Below are positions 10,987 to 22,734 of a stretch of DNA of 64,000 bases, piece by piece. Under the pieces are notes generated by a model, which worked only from the letters and a program-made list of their open reading frames with translations, made no database searches and was not told the origin of the DNA. The position numbers were made by a program, and so were the translations under genes. Numbering within the stretch: position 1 is the stretch's first letter; every line of letters begins with the position of its first letter. Source of the DNA: Epiperipatus broadwayi (Eukaryota > Onychophora > Udeonychophora > Euonychophora > Peripatidae); contig JAQFVV010000150.1 in assembly GCA_028023455.1 (NCBI GenBank), positions 2,801,550 to 2,865,549 of the forward strand. The letters run 5' to 3'.

Positions 10987-11540
10987 TGTTAGCGGACTCA
11001 AAGAATTCATAAAAAAGCTTCATTCCAAATTTAAGTAACCAGTCAAGAAAAAATGCTGAAGAATTCCGTCTATGATTAAGCATAAAAAAGACTGCTTGAT
11101 TGATAGAAATGATCATAAAATACCCGGTTAAAACCAACATTGAACAAAATAGACACAAAAGAAAAATATCTATAGAAATAATGAGGAAGAAACAATTTTT
11201 TAAAATACTGTAATAAGATCTTGGATGAGAAAAAAGGAAAGAGGATTTTAATAGTTGTTTAATATTTTTTAAAACTAATTTGTTTAAATTGATGATTATT
11301 AATAAATAAAATACTTTTAATATTTTTGAAATCCATAAATATATATTTATAAAATAATATTTGTTAAAATCTTAATTAACTGTCAATGAATACATTTTTT
11401 GCAAGCAATCAAATATACGTGTCATCATATATATTAAGTATCTGTCAAGTAAGTAAATATTGTTGTTAATTAAACACTTTTGTTATGTAAATATGATAAT
11501 AAATCTTTATTCTTAATTAAATATTCTGCTTTGATTAACA
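10987..11540 (+). repeat. Dispersed repeat pair, copy near the hAT-like element
   Basis: Resembles 15230-15790. Shared blocks include gctgaagaatnc(c/a)gtct...taagcat(a/g)aa, ctgcttgattgatagaaat against cttgatagacagaaat, atatatatttataaaataatattt(g/a)ttaaaatctta, and a tail with gatcaaatata(c/a)gt...catcatatata. The two copies flank a region of about 3.7 kb that includes the Penelope-like element. Family unknown. Confidence 0.5.
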
Positions 11541-11880
11541 TTTTGAATCTGCATTTTTAATATTCTGAAAGGAGTCAAATATGTCCAGTGAATTCTGTAG
11601 GCTAAATGTAAAACAATGTAAAAACAAGTTCTTGTAATTTAATAGCTATGCCATGAGAGTAGATGACACCTGAAGATGTAAATTTTATTAGCCTCTAGGC
11701 ATGTGCTTATAGTGGGAGTATTTTAATTGTTTTGCAATGCAATAATATTCTGAAGGCTATTTGATATAATTTTACTTTTATGTTTTGAATAACATTTTAG
11801 AAACTCAATATGAAACTTCATGTATATAAATAAATATACAAAAACTAACTGAATGCAGTCACGTTCTGTTGCATAATCAT

Positions 11881-12040
11881 TAAAACATCACGTAATCACC
11901 TTTTTTTATGATTAAACAAGCTGGATGATTTAAACACTGGATAGGGATTAGAGTGCACAATCTTGTAGCATCTATTAATTACTATAGTTTACATTAGGTG
12001 GCGCTATTGTATGAAAAAGTTGCTACTATTTGTTCTGTTA
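11881..12040 (+). repeat. Diverged copy of foldback family FB1
   Basis: aaaacatcacgtaatcacc, then ggatagggattagagtgcacaatcttgtagcatctattaattact, then ggtggcgctattgtatgaaaa. Order and spacing equal those at 44197-44345, with roughly one base in five changed. It is the oldest-looking copy of the family in the window. Confidence 0.55.
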
Positions 12041-12044
12041 CACA

Positions 12045-13420
12045 CTTGACATCCCAATATTATTATATTTCTTTACATTTGGAAACAAAGTAAAAGAATA
12101 GTTCTTTTATTATCAGCTATAACTTTTATTGTGAAGTGAAATAAATTGTAATTAATTACTGTAGTGATTACATTTATAGAGTAGAGAATTGAGAATAAAA
12201 CAGTGTTAAAGTAACAAAAAAAGGGAGGGAGTGTAAAACATACCCTAAAAGCATAGTTTAAATAATGTTAAATAATTTAATTTAAGTACTGAAATGATGG
12301 GGATGCGAGATATGTATTGAAAGTTCAAAGAGAGATAGAAAATGATGACAAATCTATAATAGGAGTTAGAGACTCACATGGAAATAAAAAAAAAACAGTC
12401 CAGGGAATTAAGAAATTCACAGAACAAATGTTTACCTTTGAGATGTTTGAGATATTCATGATGCAAACTATAAAAGATATCATAGTTAGCTAAATATCAT
12501 ATCAACATGAAAGATGTGATAAATAAAATGAATAAAAATAATAAAGTTATCAGTGAAAATTAAGCAAAAATATTTTAGATATTAATGAGAAGTCAGACAA
12601 AAATAACAAAGATATTTAAAAGAATGAAAATTCTGAAAAGGAGGGAAATATCATCATAAACAATAAATAAGATAGGTGGATAATATAGAATTTAAAACGG
12701 ATGTGATCCATATAGGAAAAAATTGCTGTAAAAATTGAAATTTCTTATAAACCCAATGAACAGCTATGGAAAAAGTTCATTTTAATGCAAAAATTAACAA
12801 CAGATTAAAAGAAGAATCTTATAATGTTACCACAGACACTCAGGGAACATATAGAAGAGATAGGACACAAGGTGATATGTGGGACTCATCTATGAACAAC
12901 CATGGAATTTATGAAAAGACAGTAAATGAAGACAATATCTTGTAGATATGAAAATAATTACTTCGCAGAAAAATAAAGAATTGAAAATAATAAAGTTTTA
13001 TTTTTCTATGACAAAAATTAAAAATAATAAAGTTTGCAATTACAATGAGGATATTGTAATAAACAATTAAAAAAGCAAATACTTTTTAGTTTGGCCACTT
13101 TATATTGACAAGATTAGTATCAGATTGAAGAAATAAACTAATGAATTTTGTTTTGATGATATCTTTTTCTGACTGTTTGAGGATAAAATAATGATGTTTA
13201 TTAGGTTGTTTGTTAGACAGTAATAATACTGATAATCAAAGATAGTCCATTTTATACATTTGAGGTGTAACTTTTGGCTTTTGTCAGAAAAATTTATGAT
13301 TATTATTATATATATTTGCTCAAGCTATCAGGTGGTCTTTATTTGCTCTTTCTTGAAAATTATCTGCAAGGAAGTTAAATTCCTGGTCATTCTTTATATT
13401 TTATCAGTAGATTATTTCCT
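12045..13420. other. Purine-rich gene-free stretch
   Basis: Plus-strand A/G-rich sequence with many short frames and no recognisable motif. It could include a decayed retroelement, but I found no conserved reverse transcriptase or endonuclease block in any frame I read. Confidence 0.35.

Positions 13421-13422
<2 letters not shown>

Positions 13423-13469
<47 letters not shown>
13423..13469. repeat. (TA)n microsatellite
   Basis: Uninterrupted TA dinucleotide run of about 23 units. The Tyr/Ile-alternating frame that crosses it is an artefact of the repeat. Confidence 0.9.
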
Positions 13470-13473
<4 letters not shown>

Positions 13474-13634
13474 CCATTAGAATAAAACTACAAAAATTTA
13501 AAAATGCCTATATAAAATTGAAGGATAATATCCTTTGCTATAACTAGCTTATGCCATATTCCACCATCTTGAGTAGCAATATGTTAATATTTAAATATTA
13601 GCAAACTCTCACACCAGTAACGTTCCCATGTGAA

Positions 13635-14087
13635 TTACCTACTTTTTATAAATTGTACACAATTACACTGTTTATTCAATACATTATCTGTACTATTTAT
13701 AAAATATGACTCCTTAATTTTTCTTTTCATCAAATCATTTTCCCTATGCAAAATAAAAACTCTATCAAAGCAGAATTCTCCATTACAAATCACTGCATGT
13801 TCTGCAAAAACAGATTTATACCTATCTGCAGAATAACGCAACTTATTATATAATAATTCATGCTGCCTAATCCTCTTTTTCAATGCTTATTTAGTCTCCC
13901 CAATGTAACTATATCCACAATGACATACCACTTTATATATAATATTACATTTGTTGATTTTATCAATACAATCTTTACCATTAATAAATAATCTTCCAGT
14001 ATTTGCACCAACTTTAAATGCAACATTAAAATCAGCAGATACCAATGATGTAATCTTATTACAAACAATATCCTTTACATAAGGCAA
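13635..14087 (-). pseudogene. GIY-YIG endonuclease domain of the Penelope-like element
   Basis: The upstream frame ends with NIIYKVVCHCGYSYIGETK: the GIY-YIG signature is present as IIY...SYIG, preceded by a Cys-His-Cys set typical of Penelope endonucleases. The domain continues in the next frame (13635-13883) with KKRIRQHELLYNKLR, an EHAV block and the catalytic-type segment HRENDLMKRKIKESYFI. The R...EH...KRKIKE spacing is that of the family. One frameshift near 13885 separates the two halves. The domain cuts target DNA to prime reverse transcription. Confidence 0.85.
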
Positions 14088-14397
14088 TATTATTCATCTT
14101 TTCTTTTCCATATTATCTCTTCTCCATCTATTTGTAAACCTATATAGTGCAAATAAAATATTTTTTCTACTATATTCCACACCCAATAAATCATTACCAT
14201 ATCTTTCAATATTAACCATTTTATCATTCTGAAATTTACACAAAACATTTCTAAAAAGAAATGTCTAAAACCAGCCAATTTAGAGGTAAGTGGAATATTT
14301 GGATTTGGATATACAACCCGTCTAATTGATTATGGTTTCAACACCATTTTATTATTAATTTTATTACCTTCTCTCCATAAAATCAAATCAAAATATT

Positions 14398-15016
14398 TTA
14401 TACTCTATTTTCAGAAGTAATAGTCCATGTTAACCCATCAATATCATTTAATTTAATAAACAGTTTTTGCACTATCATATTTGATCCTACAATAAGCATA
14501 TCATCCACATACCTAAAATAACTTATTTCATCTATCAAAAATATATGACAACACATAACTACATATAATTGCTGAAACAGGAAAACCCATAGGCCAAACT
14601 TCATCCATAATATACAACAGATCTTCAAATATAGCTATCAAATTTTGATCAGTAAATAATAATAAATCCTTCACAAATATACGATAAAACTTGCACACTC
14701 CTTTTTCATGTAAAACTTGATTAATAATATTAATAGACTTCTTTCTTTTTATTGAACTATATAATTCTGCAACATCTAATGTAAATAATTCATCATCATT
14801 ATCCAAAATAATATTATCAATCATTTTAACTAAATCAAATGAAGATCCAATTGTATAATCACCAAAACCCAATTCATCTTGCAAAAACTTTCCAACAAAA
14901 ACTGCTGCATGATAATACATACATATATATTTACCAAACAGATGATTTCTGTCTATTTTTATTTGTTGAGACAAGCTTTTAACTATTAGATATTGCCAGA
15001 TTGCTCTAAAAGCCAT
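14398..15016 (-). pseudogene. Penelope-type reverse transcriptase domain
   Basis: The first frame (14528-15016) carries SSFDLVKMIDNIIL, the motif A Asp in LFTLDVAELYSS, and near its end the motif B stretch PMGFPVS. After a -1/+1 slip the next frame (14398-14628) holds motif C, YVDD, within YFRYVDDMLIVGS. All three catalytic Asp residues are therefore still encoded, but not in one frame. Penelope RTs group with telomerase-like enzymes, not with LINE RTs, and the short spacing and PMG(S/F)P motif fit this. No active protein can come from this copy. Confidence 0.85.
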
Positions 15017-15229
15017 ATATTAACAATGAAGAGAATAAAGTAACAAAATAGATGGATTGGTGATGTAACTGCTCTCTGGACATGTCCATTGGATAGTATA
15101 CTATTGGTGATGATGGAAGAAACTTTTATAAACCCAGAGTGAGTATTAAATTTATAGCATACTATGATTTCCTCTGGATAATGAGTAACCATCTCAGTAA
15201 AATGGATGCCTACATTTTTTTTGAATCTT

Positions 15230-15790
15230 CTGCCGTTAAGTAACCTAAAGAAATCATTAGAAAAATTTTTTTCTTCATCAAATAACTATGAAAAAGTGCT
15301 GAAGAATGCAGTCTTTATTTTAAGCATGAAGAAAATTACTTGATAGACAGAAATAACCAAGAAAGCATCCAGTTGAAACAAAGTCGGAATTAACTGAACA
15401 TAAAGCAAAAATTTAATTTTTAAAAATATTGTTAAAAAATCCTGACTAAAAAAACCTGAGCATTTGGGTAATTTTTTAATATATATTTTTAGAAATATTA
15501 AATTTGTAGTTGTTATTTATAATATTAAATATTAAATAAAATATTGAAAATGCTCAGATATATATTTATAAAATAATATTTATTAAAATCTTAAATTTAA
15601 TTAATTGTGGCACTGAAATCGATCAAATATAAGTATGCATCATTATATACGTAGTGCCACTCTAACTATTAAGTAAATACTGTTTTAATTAAATACGTTT
15701 ATTAATCAAATAGAGTTTTAAGTCCTTATGTTTGATTTAATACTTTCTATATATGTGTGCTGTGATTAATTAACATTCTGTACTTGTATT
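15230..15790 (+). repeat. Dispersed repeat pair, copy beside the Penelope-like element
   Basis: Partner of 10987-11540 (blocks listed there). It abuts the upstream end of the Penelope-like element, so the element may have inserted into or beside it; the exact junction is not visible. Confidence 0.45.
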
Positions 15791-16121
15791 TTAACAAGAT
15801 GTGTGGGTAAAAGAGACAAGTGTTTCCACTGAGATGTGTAGTCTGGAGGTGAGTAAATGTTGCAATTTGTTGGCCGTGACTAGAAAGTAGATGGTGACTG
15901 AAAATACGTTTTCTTCTTCTCTGTAATTTATATGTTTATAATGAAAATATTTCCGTTGTTTTGCTATACATTATGCACACATATTCCTATTTGATATTCT
16001 ATTTTAAAATTCCATAACACTTTTGGCACCATAATGTGAAGCTTCACATATATAAATATATAGGAACCATTTACGGCATTAATATTCTTTTACATATATA
16101 AATATTGCAAAAAACAAAAAT

Positions 16122-16220
16122 TGGTGGTCGAGAGGTCAGTGACAACTGCTTTGCAAGCACTTATCCCGGGTTCGCGGGTTCGCTTCCCGGCTGATGCTAT
16201 AATACATGGGGGAAAAAAAA
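16122..16220 (+). mobile_element. tRNA-derived SINE copy S2 (divergent)
   Basis: A box ggtcgagagg, anticodon-loop-like ctgctttgcaagca, B box gggttcgcttccc and tail gctgatgctataatacatgg followed by an A-rich run. The loop TTTGCAA would place TGC (Ala type) as anticodon. The middle differs from S1, S3 and S4 (cacttatcccgggttcg), so this is either another subfamily or a partly converted copy. Confidence 0.7.
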
Positions 16221-16949
16221 TAATAATTCGGTAATAAGATGCAAGTATAAGTTCCAATAGGAGTAATTAATAATAGAAATACAAAGAATTAATGTGAAGT
16301 ATATAGGAACATGTTTATATATTTCAGAATGTGTTTAAATCCTACAAGTTTTTTTTTTCTAATTGCATCATAGTTATAATTTGTAAAACTATTCTTAGTA
16401 ATCTTAATTTATAAAGCAAATTATTAGGCTTTATTCCAGTCACAATGCCGTTTAACTTTTACTAGGCATTTTTTTTTATTAAATCAAATTCTCAAAATCT
16501 TATATTCAACAAAAAATTGTGACAAAGAGATAACAATCTCTCATATTATTACAAGATTTTACTATAATATCTCATTACTTTCAGGCAAAATTATATATAT
16601 ATAAACCCATATATAATTAAAATGAAAAGATATTTTTAACATTTTATTTCACTGCCGTCTATACGTTTTTCAGTCTTTTAAAGCTTGCTGACGAACATAA
16701 AAAAATATAAGGTGGATAAAAACGTGGAAAAGGAATCCTTGTTAAGATCTCATCAAAAGGCTTGTTTTTGTTGATGAATGTAGTCTATAAAAACGAACCC
16801 TATCTCTCCCGTTTAAATTGCCATTCTTGAACAGTCAAAAAAGGCATCTTTATAGCAGGACTACAGACTTTTCATTTTTATATTATATCGATAAAACTAA
16901 TACGTGAAATATCCCGAAAAAAATGAGTACACTTTCATAGTTTTGTTTC

Positions 16950-17047
16950 ATATGTCATAGCATCGGCCGGGAGGCGAACCCACAACCGTCCGCAACCAAC
17001 TACTTGCTTGCAAGGCAACTGCGATGACCTCTCGGCTAACAACGCTT
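16950..17047 (-). mobile_element. tRNA-derived SINE copy S3
   Basis: On the minus strand: AGCGTTG, A box TAGCCGAGAGG, the TTGCAAG loop region, B box GGGTTCGCCTCCC and CGATGCT, then atgacatatg and a short A-rich end. The first and last seven bases can pair (A-T, G-C, C-G, G.T, T-A, T.G, G-C), so a complete acceptor stem survives. It lies 730 bases from S2 in the opposite orientation. Confidence 0.8.
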
Positions 17048-17406
17048 GTCTCGAAATATTAACCTAAATTTTATCATTCGATGTCATTAGTATGAATTTC
17101 GTACTTTGAAAGAACGATTTCATTGAAGTTCTGACAATAGTTTAGAATCATCTTGCTTTGGATAAAACTGGATTTAGAGAACAAACAATTAGTAACAAGT
17201 TCTACTGTTAACTACTCACATAGAAATGGATGTTCAAAATATACTAAAGATTAGTCCTATCATTATCGATCTAATCTTACTAATTAATAGAAAAACGATT
17301 TTATTTCAAAAGATTTTAAAGTTTTCAAGTGAAAAAAGAATAATTTATGCACAAAGACCACTAATAATTATAGAAAATACAAATTTTTACAATACAACCT
17401 CCTGTA

Positions 17407-17771
17407 ATCAAAAAGAGTCATAGATCACATGGCCCTATTCTCTTAAGCTTGTAAATTATAAACAATGAGGATTGCAAATTCCTCAGCAAGCTTTGTGATA
17501 AATGCTTAGCTAGAGCCAGCATTTAAAATATCTCTGTCAGGAACCCCCCCAACCCCTGACCCTGGTTTCATGCTTTGGCACTCCTCAGAGAGGTTCCAGG
17601 GTAGATCTAGCATCTGAACCTACTCTGGAACCTCTCTGAGGAGTGCCAAAGCATGAAACCAGGGTCAGGGGTTTGGGGGGGGGGGTTCCTGACAGAGATA
17701 TTTTAAATGCTGGCTCTGATTAAGCATTTATCTCAAAGCCTATTGAGAAATTGGCAATCCTCATTGTTTAT
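17407..17771 (-). repeat. Near-perfect foldback element (FB2) with 11-bp TSD
   Basis: Arms running inward from about 17452 and 17771 pair almost throughout. For example, ataaacaatgaggattgc opposes gcaatcctcattgtttata, and the G/C-rich inner arms contain caggaacccccccaacccc and its complement. The loop at the centre is a few dozen bases at most. Direct repeats AACCTCCTGTA at 17396-17406 and 17772-17782 bound the element. The left end has an unpaired single-copy tail (17407-17450), so the minus strand is the likely sense strand with its 3' tail on the left. There is no coding capacity. Confidence 0.8.
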
Positions 17772-17789
17772 AACCTCCTGTAGGGTTCA

Positions 17790-19300
17790 GTTTTCTCAAT
17801 CTCTTTTAATTAATATATTTATCATTGTGAGTTATCTCATCTTATTTGTTTATCACATTCATCAGTAGTTTAAAAAAAACAACAAGCAGAAAACTTATTT
17901 ATGCTGATGATATTACATTGGTATCACACACATAAAAATTCTATCTGTAAATAAAAATTGTTTTAAAAAGATTATAAAACAAACATTTGAACATCTTTTT
18001 CAAAGAATGCAACCTTGACTTATTCAACTTTTTATATCAACAATAGAACATTTGAAAAATGAGTGTAATTTCTGCAACAATAGACTGAAATATGACTCTG
18101 CCTTTTACTATTTGAACCATAATGTATCTTATTTATCTATTAAAAAGCAGCCCAAAATAATGCCTAGGGACTAAACTTTTTGTAAAGTTGCCTGACTTTA
18201 TTTGGAGTTGTGATGCAAATACTTTAAGAACAGTTTTTTTAGCGTAACAATATTATATTTATGAATATTCTATATGAAGAAAATATGATACCATTAAATT
18301 TATAAATATGCAATTAAATATTTCCATGAGAGATAATATTGGCATATTCAAGTTTATATTTTTGCATTAACACCAGATTGTTTTATATACATTTCTCTAC
18401 ACAAAAAAAGCAATTCAATTTATTATTAACTCAAGATATAATTTTATTAGCTAAGATAATTTACCTAAGACTCTACTCAAATGAAGATCTTTCTATATGT
18501 TGAACCAAATAATTCTTCAAACAACTAAAAGTTTATGGAATAAGAAATGAACAGCTTTGTAAAATGTGAAACAAATGTCTTCCTCCATCAATAAATAGTC
18601 AAATGGATTTCATTTTATAAGCCATTATTAATATCTCATCAACATGTTCAGAAAGGTCAGGTCTTGTACGTGTAGGAAAACATTAAACATGTTTTAAGGA
18701 CTGTTAAGCTTAGCAGAAGAAATTATTTTCTGGTTGAAATCTCTTCAGTTTCATTTCTAATATTTATGAAATCTCTGCACAATAATAAAAAATATATAAG
18801 TAAATTACCAGCATATTTTTTCATCAGGTTTCCGTGATTAAGGGAGATTTTTGAGAGGAAGATCTTTGATTGGTCCATATACACAGAAATAATCTCAAAG
18901 ATTATATCTAATTTTAATGAAGATACTAAAACAAAAACCGAAGATTAAATGGTTTTTATAACGTTATAGTGCTAACTTACAATTCGTTACTCATTAAGAT
19001 CATTGAAGAAATAAGACAAACAACTTTACTAAATATAATTTCTTAAATTTACTTTTTTCGAAGATTTCTAATGTAGACTCAATAATTCTTGAACATGACT
19101 TGGAAAAAAAACCAACTAAGAAAGTTATCAAGCTGTGTTTATCATGCGATGTTTTAAGGATAATTATTTTCCTACGATAAAAATTTCAAGTATAGCAAAA
19201 TAAAATTCCCCTTTACAAATACGATGTCTGGTTTTGTTTTTTATCTTAAACAAAAAAATGTTGGTTAATAGAGGGGACATATTTGTATTTTTTAGACTAC
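17790..19300. other. AT-rich gene-free stretch
   Basis: No recognised features. Open frames are short and compositionally ordinary. Confidence 0.45.
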
Positions 19301-19318
19301 AAGTTATAAATAATAAAA

Positions 19319-19552
19319 CAAAGACAAAACTCTCCATACAGTAGTGCCACCCTGTGCCAAACAGATTAATCAATGGATGCCAGAAACTAGTCTGGGAATA
19401 TTGGATGAGTAGGCACTAGATAGGGATTTTATGCACAAGCCTTCTGGCATCCATTGATTAATCTGTTTGGCACAGGGTGGCACTACTGTATGGAGAGTTT
19501 TGCCTTTGTTTACAACAATTATGTGCTAGTATAGAGATGGTGATCATGTGAT
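19319..19552 (+). repeat. Near-perfect foldback element (FB1) with 16-bp TSD
   Basis: The left arm aaaactctccatacagtagtgccaccctgtgcc... through gatgccagaa is repeated exactly as its reverse complement at 19441-19500. The core holds aactagtctgggaatattgg on one side only. The right side adds a unique tail ending tggtgatcatgtgat. A 16-base direct repeat GTTATAAATAATAAAA lies at 19303-19318 and 19553-19568, immediately outside the element. A duplication of this length is typical of LINE-type integration and longer than most cut-and-paste transposons make. Confidence 0.8.
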
Positions 19553-19569
19553 GTTATAAATAATAAAAT

Positions 19570-21460
19570 AAAAAAAATTAAAATTAGAAGATAAAGTAAT
19601 TTAATTATATATTTTTAAAATAATATTTATTGAATATATTTCCATTAATTTTTTTTAATTTTTATAAAGTATTATAAAAAAACTGGATAATGATAATAAA
19701 TTAAATACATGTACGTCTAGTTTCTATTATTATTTAATATCTTGTTACAATTATCTTTCAATTTAGTAAAAAATAAATTTAAAACTAAAAAAAAATCTTA
19801 TTACTTAAAATATCATAAAATTCTATAGTTACTACTTTATGAATATTAGTTTTATTATGAAAATAATAGTTTATCATATCAATTTATTTTAATACGAATA
19901 ACACCGCCACACAGTCTCTTACTTACTCTGCTGTTAACTATTCTCGGAAAGATAGAGGGAGCTTACTGTTGTTATGGAACATTATGTTGTGGAAATGGAA
20001 TGGAGCAGAATATGGGAAAACTTAGAGTGGGAAATGAAAAATAAAGTGGTTAGCAGGTTTCTCTGGGCATAATTGTTGAGAGATTCTTAATTTCATTTAA
20101 GAAGAAGCCACAGTACATCACACCATATCACATCACATCAGATGTGTTTAAAACCTATAGAAAATGATCAGGTATCGGTTGTATATAACCAAACAAGTAA
20201 AATAGCCTGGATTAGCTTTTTAATTACATTTTACTAGCTGGAATAGTATAAAGAAATTCTCCATGAATGTGCATTAGTTCCAGCTATGAATCTAAGTTTT
20301 CAATGAAGAAAGCAAAAGCTGAAATTGTGTGGGCAATGAGATTTCATAGCACGATTTCATCTATTATTAATTACTCAAATTTACAGTATATAGCACTAGA
20401 ATAAGATGAAAATGATGCTTTTGAAATTAATTTCCTTTTAACTCATATTTAAAAGATGTTTTTGAGCTGTTACATATTCTGGTAAAGTGATTAACTTTGT
20501 GTAAATAAAATATTATAATTATAGTAACACGGGAGAAGAGTGGAGATTTTAGAAGACTTCTGTTAATTTTCAATGGCTTAAAAAGGTTATATATACGATA
20601 CATAAATTTATTTTAAAGATGTATTTTGCAATAAAATATTATTCACAATAATTTTCTCAGTACATACATAAATAATTATTAATCATTTTTTATTAGTTTA
20701 GATTGTTCAAATACATTCTGAGAATCATTATGATAGATTTGTTTTGAAATCTTTAGTCATATATTTGAGTATGGGCCATTGATTATAAAAAAAATCATTA
20801 TACATGCATAAAAAGAGTTTGAAATGTTAAAAGATAGAGATTAACATGTAACTATATAAAGACTATTTTGTAGATAAATAAATATCTTTTTAATAAATAA
20901 CTCTTTTCAAGGCAAAGGCTTCTCCAAGAAAAACAATCAAAGAGAAGACAATACACAAAGGCTTGTTAATTGCTAAGTGGCGAATGTTTTTAGTATGTTT
21001 TCAATCTTGCTTTATCTTCTAGTTAAGAATAATTAGTTACTTATTTTATTGCCAGCCAAAGTTGGATGGTTAGCTATATTGGTTAGGGACCAGATAACTG
21101 CTGAACAATTTTGTCTTTCAAAAAGAATTTCAGTTGGCCCAGATTTGAACTCTACATCAGATACATAATAGGTGAATGTATTATTTCTATAATATTTTAT
21201 ATTATAATGAAAAAGTAAATTATTGTGAATAGCTGCTTGCTAAAAATATATAATATTTTTGAAGTAAGTTTGCCAATATACATTCATGAATATGTAACAA
21301 TGCTATAATATTTAAAGAATTATGACAAATTTGGCCTTTTTTTTACCCAAGGTTTGTGATTATAATGTGTGGGAGTGTCATTTTGATAATACATATTGAA
21401 CATTTGTAATAAATAATGATAAATATCTGTAATTGCCTCCCACAAAGTTATGTGTAACGT
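19570..21460. other. AT-rich stretch with one old repeat copy
   Basis: Apart from 19982-20160 (partner of 7375-7555) I see no feature: no long frame, RNA signature or transposon motif. Confidence 0.4.
19982..20160 (+). repeat. Dispersed repeat pair, copy 2
   Basis: Partner of 7375-7555. It ends in a run of cacatcaca units (accatatcacatcacatcaga). Confidence 0.5.
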
Positions 21461-21474
21461 CAAAAACTAGTGAA

Positions 21475-21660
21475 TGGTAATCGCAAAACATTTAATCTGT
21501 ACATAAATTAAAACAATAGACAAAATTCACAGCATAATTAAAAACTAAACCAAAAACTAAGTATATAACAACAGAGCCTAAAGATAGAATGGTATCACTC
21601 TACCTTTTCATTGGTTTAACTTTAGGTGAGATAGTTACTTCTGCTTTGCAATTACAAATA
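21475..21660 (+). repeat. Dispersed repeat also found at 24290-24480
   Basis: taatctgtacataaattaaa, a tcac...ctaaa block, agatagaatggtatcactctacctttt, gtttaact and agttacttctg...caattac appear in the same order at 24290-24480. The 24-kb copy ends in an A-box-like tagctcagtaggag that is worn away here. It may be an old tRNA-headed SINE. Confidence 0.4.
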
Positions 21661-21844
21661 TTGAATGTTTGAAACTACTTGTTCATTTACTTGAAAATGA
21701 TACGGAAATTTCAACTTGATATAAAACTGAAACCTGAAGCACAAGTAATAAAATGTAATTTTTGCTTATGAAATAAAAAAGATTAAGATAATGGATTAAA
21801 CTTATCAATAACTTACAGCTGCATTAATATATATGTATTGATTT

Positions 21845-22110
21845 AAAGTAAAGATCCCTTCACCTGCAAAAATGGATTATCTGTATGAATAGACTGGGTA
21901 GTATTGTACTTGGAGCATCACATCATGGGGACTTAGTCACCCTTTTGATTCTTCTTTCACTTCTCTACCATGGTGTCTCCACACTTTGCACAGGGCATCT
22001 TATTATTTTCATCATTGAGAAGACTATTGTCCCTCAGAAAAGTGACAGCTTGATTCTTTCTAGAGATGACATTATAATAGAACATTTTCAAAGCCTTGAC
22101 AGTTACAGGA
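21845..22110 (-). pseudogene. ISXO2/Merlin-like transposase zinc-ribbon relic
   Basis: The minus strand reads a continuous frame with three stops: SRKNQAVTFLRDNSLL, then the zinc-ribbon half MPCAKCGDTMVEK, then CSKYNTTQSIHTDNPFL and VKGSLL. The order CxxC...M, a second Cys pair region, then S-I-(R/H)-x-(D/G)-x-x-F is the N-terminal signature of ISXO2-like (Merlin/IS1595) DDE transposases. The catalytic domain is absent; only about 85 codons remain. GC content is clearly above the surroundings. The plus-strand frame at 21885-22127 is the shadow of this relic. The family call is from memory of the signature and needs a search. Confidence 0.5.
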
Positions 22111-22734
22111 TGCAATATCTGTTTTAGGAATCACAAAAAATTTGGTTACTCAAGACCAAAGATTTTGGATCAAAATTTGTCTTTTATAGATATTTTCAAA
22201 TCATATGATCACATGTCAGCAATACAGAGTTTTTATCTCTATTTACTTAAATATAGAGAGATTTAGATATTTTAAAGTAATTAAACAAAAGAACAAAGAT
22301 CGGAAAGACTTATTGCAGGTGAAAGGCAATTTTTAAAAACCTAAAGAATTTTAATGTAAATAATTTTAAGTAAGCTTTTGTATTAGCAATAATAAAATCT
22401 GTTTATTTTCTTTAAACATGTTTCTGTGCTCATTTGTTGATGGCAAAAGTCACTTGCATGTAAATAACTAGAGATTTGTATCGATTTCAAGAGTTTGATG
22501 TATTGATGCAAATTATCAATTTGTAGAGCCTATGTGGATTTCACATGATCAAGAGTCCATTATGATGTTAGGAAACAAATTTCAAACAGTATCTACTTTG
22601 AACAAACCAAGAATTTCTGATAATTAGAAGTTATAATGTTTCAGTATTTGGAAAATCAGACTTGTAATAACATTTGTAGTTTCAAAATTATAAACATTTA
22701 ACATTTAGCGTGTGGTCACCATCATATTGAATTC

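Larger units (their letters stand above)
13635..15270 (-). mobile_element. Penelope-like element, frameshifted relic
   Basis: Read leftwards on the minus strand, the fragments give reverse transcriptase motif A (LFTLDVAELYSS), motif B (PMGFPVSAIICSYVLS), motif C (FRYVDDMLIV), a thumb segment (LTSKLAGFRHFF) and a C-terminal GIY-YIG endonuclease. An RT linked to GIY-YIG defines Penelope-like elements. The parts lie in different frames, so at least three frameshifts and some stops have accumulated; about 530 codons remain of a usual 700-800, and the N-terminus is missing or unrecognisable. I could not locate its terminal repeats. Confidence 0.85.

Noticed and set aside
12190-12960. Purine-rich stretch as a decayed LINE
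   Set aside because: Charged peptides appear in all frames because of base composition; no endonuclease or RT block could be identified.
13260-13547. Ile/Tyr-alternating frame
   Set aside because: Translation of the (TA)n run.
15300-15320. gctgaagaatgcagtc as a hammerhead core
   Set aside because: No GAAA at the required distance and no stem I; the partner copy at 11047 lacks the motif as well.
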